A stretch of DNA of 8,740 bases from a bacterium (lineage in GTDB: Bacteria; Zhuqueibacterota; Zhuqueibacteria; Thermofontimicrobiales; Thermofontimicrobiaceae), in assembly GCA_011046315.1 (NCBI GenBank), contig DSAU01000435.1, positions 1 to 8,740 on the forward strand. Reading direction: 5' to 3'. Under the pieces are notes generated by a model that was given only the letters and a program-made list of their open reading frames with translations, was not told where the DNA came from and did no database searches. Made by a program: the position numbers and the translations under genes. Shown here piece after piece: positions 6,251 through 8,740 of the stretch. The first letter of the stretch is position 1. Each line of letters opens with the position of its first letter.

Positions 6251-8740
6251 ATGCCCACCACTAATTTAAAACCGTATCTGTTATTTTTGATGATTTCGGT
6301 TTTCGCAGTTTCGGAGTTGATTGCCGGTATTACCGGAAAAATTTCCGGACGGGCAATTGACAAGCAGACTCGAGAACCACTGCCATTGGTTAATATCCAG
6401 ATTATGGGCACCACCAGAGGCGCTGCAACGGATATGAATGGTTATTATAACATTTTATTGGTACCGCCGGGGAGCTATACTTTAAGGGCGACAATGGTCG
6501 GTTACCAGGCATTGGATATTAAAAATGTGGTGGTCCGCGTTGACCAGACGACTCGGATCGATTTTTTACTGACGGCTGAAGTCATGGATCTTGGTGGATT
6601 TGTGGAGGTCGTCGCCGAGCGACCGGTGATCCAAAAGGATCTGACGACCAGTGTGGAGGTGCTTGGATTGGAGGAGATGAAAAAAACAACGGCGACCGAT
6701 GTCAACGAGCAGGTGAATTTACAAACCGGCGTGTTTTTTGACCCAATTCCGGTTGAAGGTCGGCTCGGACGAGGCGAGAAACGATATTCGATACGCGGCG
6801 GGGATCAGGATCAAGTCGTCTGGATAATCGACGGTGCGCGAGCCGCCGCACTTTATCAGGGAAAAGCCGACGCCGGTGGATCATATACTCAGGTCAATAA
6901 AGAGGCAGTGAAGGAAATCCAGGTGATCACTGGCGGCTTCAACGCCGAATATGGTCAGGCGCAATCCGGAATTGTGAACATTATCACCAAAGATGGCAGC
7001 GACCGCTATACTTTTTCGCTGGACTATCAACACAGTCCACCGCAACAGCGCCATTTTGGCGATTATCTGTATGATCCGGAAAATAATGTTGAATTTCAAA
7101 AAAACACCTTGATCGACACTGTAACCGGTTTGACGTACCTCGACCCCAAATGGTGGACGCCGGAACGACAAAAGCAGGTGTATGACTACCGCGATTTAAC
7201 AGATCATGATTTTCGGTTCTCACTGGGAGGACCGCTTCCCGGGGCTTTTTTGCCATTGATCGGCGATGAGATTAAAAAGGTAAGTTTCTTTTTAACCGGT
7301 CAATACAAACAACAACCCTATGAATTGCCACGTCCCCGCGCCACACGCGATCTGACCTCATTTAATTTGAGCGGAAAATACATCATCAATCCTTCGATGA
7401 ACCTTCGCTTCGGCGGTCTGTACAGCTACGAAAAACATGCGACCAACAATGAAGAGTTTTTTCCACTAAAGGCAAAATATTACCGGGGATATGGAACGAC
7501 TATTGATAATAATGTTTCACAAATCAGACTCGGCTTGACCCACATGTTGCGACCTGAAATGTTTTATGAGTTGAGGTTGAGCTCTTACAGCTTTCGCACC
7601 CGGGAAAATCCCAGCCCATATCGAATTCTGGGCGAATCCAAAAAACCGGATGTCTGGGGATGGCACTATTATGATGATTTTGAAGATGAACCTTTTTTAG
7701 CTCACCTGTTCAGTCCAAAGGCGGATAATTTACTCAATGATCTGTCGTTTATGGGCAATTTTAGCTGGCAGGTAAATCATAATAACTTGCTCAAAAGTGG
7801 ATTTGAATTACATTATCATACCTATCAGGAAGACAGTTGGGTGCTGGCAAGTTTCAGCAGTGATATGAAAGATTGGCGCGTTAGAGGATTAAATGAAACT
7901 TTTCATCCGTTGCAACTGGCTTTTTACATTCAGGACAAAATGGAATTTGAAAGCATGATCCTGAACCTGGGGCTGCGTTACGATTTTTTTGATGGTAATC
8001 GCGATTGGTTTACTTTAAACAGTTTTCAATGGAACCCTTCGTTGAATCCGGATTACAGTCCTGGCGCGGATCCGGATATGGATGGCATTGATTCGCTTGG
8101 GCGTGCTAAATGGAGCTTTGAAAATGTGCTCGATAAACCGCGGGAGCAGGTCAAGCCGTTTCATTCTCTCAATCCCCGCATTGGGATTTCTTTTCCGATA
8201 ACCGATCGCTCGGTTTTTCATTTCAGCTACGGCCATTTTTATCAGATGCCGCCGATTAATCGTCAGTATCAATTTGTTTATTTTCGACCGGTGGCTTTTA
8301 TCAAAAACAATCCACCGCCCGGGCCTAACAGCACCGATCCCGAACGGGTGATTGCCATGACAATCGGTGCTTTGAGACCCGAAAAAACAATCCAATTTGA
8401 AATGGGAATCAAACATCATTTCGAGAATATTGCTGTGTTAAATATTACCGGGTTTTATAAAGACGTTTACGACCAGACAGAGCAGTATGCATTTCTGGAT
8501 AAAAATGTCTACGGAGTCGATCCCTTCGGAAGGGTGTCCAATCTTCCTTTTTCAAGTTATTTCTGCGGCGATTATGGCGACGCACGTGGTGTTGAAATAT
8601 CTTTGAAATCGCTTTTTAGTCGAAATTTTGTAGTGGATATGAATTATAGCTTTTCCAAAAGCACTCGTGGCATGGCGACTCCGCGACAGATGCGTTTAGA
8701 GGAAGATGGGTCTATTAGCTATAATTGGTATGTGCAGGCA
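6251..8740 (+). CDS. TonB-dependent outer-membrane receptor with carboxypeptidase-regulatory-like domain (3' end beyond window)
   Basis: This outer-membrane receptor takes up a ligand, probably an oligosaccharide, using energy from TonB. The frame is open to the last base, giving 830 residues. Residues 1-25 are a signal peptide (LLFLMISVFAV, cleavage near LIA/G). Residues 27-110 are a carboxypeptidase-regulatory-like beta-sandwich (GRAIDKQTREPLPLVNIQI, GTTRGAATDMNGYYNI, PPGSYTLRATMVGYQ). The plug spans about 115-250, with SIRGGDQDQVVWIIDG (180-195) and VITGGFNAEYGQAQSGIVNI (225-244). The rest is barrel, with alternating aromatic strands such as LNLGLRYDFFDGNRDWF and FHFSYGHFYQMPP. D607-P-D-M-D-G-I-D614 in a loop looks like a calcium-binding turn. 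The last barrel strands and closing aromatic residue lie outside the window. It does not look like a classical SusC and no SusD is seen before it. It follows the HAD gene by 17 bases. Confidence 0.9.
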   Translation, partial: MPTTNLKPYLLFLMISVFAVSELIAGITGKISGRAIDKQTREPLPLVNIQIMGTTRGAATDMNGYYNILLVPPGSYTLRATMVGYQALDIKNVVVRVDQTTRIDFLLTAEVMDLGGFVEVVAERPVIQKDLTTSVEVLGLEEMKKTTATDVNEQVNLQTGVFFDPIPVEGRLGRGEKRYSIRGGDQDQVVWIIDGARAAALYQGKADAGGSYTQVNKEAVKEIQVITGGFNAEYGQAQSGIVNIITKDGSDRYTFSLDYQHSPPQQRHFGDYLYDPENNVEFQKNTLIDTVTGLTYLDPKWWTPERQKQVYDYRDLTDHDFRFSLGGPLPGAFLPLIGDEIKKVSFFLTGQYKQQPYELPRPRATRDLTSFNLSGKYIINPSMNLRFGGLYSYEKHATNNEEFFPLKAKYYRGYGTTIDNNVSQIRLGLTHMLRPEMFYELRLSSYSFRTRENPSPYRILGESKKPDVWGWHYYDDFEDEPFLAHLFSPKADNLLNDLSFMGNFSWQVNHNNLLKSGFELHYHTYQEDSWVLASFSSDMKDWRVRGLNETFHPLQLAFYIQDKMEFESMILNLGLRYDFFDGNRDWFTLNSFQWNPSLNPDYSPGADPDMDGIDSLGRAKWSFENVLDKPREQVKPFHSLNPRIGISFPITDRSVFHFSYGHFYQMPPINRQYQFVYFRPVAFIKNNPPPGPNSTDPERVIAMTIGALRPEKTIQFEMGIKHHFENIAVLNITGFYKDVYDQTEQYAFLDKNVYGVDPFGRVSNLPFSSYFCGDYGDARGVEISLKSLFSRNFVVDMNYSFSKSTRGMATPRQMRLEEDGSISYNWYVQA

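Noticed and set aside
8015..8419. Minus-strand 134-residue frame opposite the receptor gene
   Set aside because: The plus strand encodes unmistakable barrel strands here; the antisense peptide is rich in arginine, histidine and isoleucine without recognisable motifs.
1..8740. Search for CRISPR arrays, tRNA genes, insertion-sequence ends or long direct repeats
   Set aside because: Reading both strands showed no regularly spaced repeats, cloverleaf-like segments, transposase motifs or terminal inverted repeats. A computed repeat search was not possible.

Overview
The window carries one co-directional block of genes, all on the + strand. It looks like a glycan-uptake and glycan-degradation region from a bacterium of the Fibrobacteres-Chlorobi-Bacteroidetes (FCB) group. 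Two signs point there. The first large protein ends in a 'NYPNPFN' type IX secretion (T9SS/Por) sorting domain. The last gene encodes a TonB-dependent outer-membrane receptor with an N-terminal carboxypeptidase-regulatory-like domain. The style of this sorting domain is best known from Ignavibacteria, Calditrichota, KSB1 and related lineages rather than gut Bacteroidales; that placement is inference.

Layout. Bases 1-311 hold the 3' end of an unidentified reading frame and a short overlapping frame, possibly gene remnants. Bases 362-2341 encode an exported DUF4185/DUF5005-like beta-propeller protein with a T9SS tail. Bases 2387-4471 encode the signal peptide, catalytic barrel and Rossmann-like middle domain of a GH106-type (alpha-L-rhamnosidase-like) glycoside hydrolase. 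Its C-terminal beta-sandwich lies in another frame at 4434-4769, so the gene is broken. The junction near 4463-4475 looks like an internal deletion, not a simple one-base slip. Bases 4827-6233 encode a cytoplasmic HAD-superfamily phosphatase or phosphomutase with unusually large insertions. Bases 6251-8740 encode the TonB-dependent receptor, which is cut off by the window end.

How they may work together (inference): the receptor imports an oligosaccharide released by the exported hydrolases, one of them rhamnose-directed in ancestry, and the HAD enzyme acts on a phosphorylated intermediate inside the cell. Gaps between genes are 17 to 57 bases, which fits one transcript, although a possible internal promoter precedes the HAD gene. 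No SusD homologue, transporter, tRNA, rRNA, CRISPR array or insertion sequence was seen, and no convincing terminator. Most interesting are the deletion-like break in the GH106-type gene, the unusual HAD enzyme, and the T9SS-tailed propeller protein whose substrate cannot be told from sequence.
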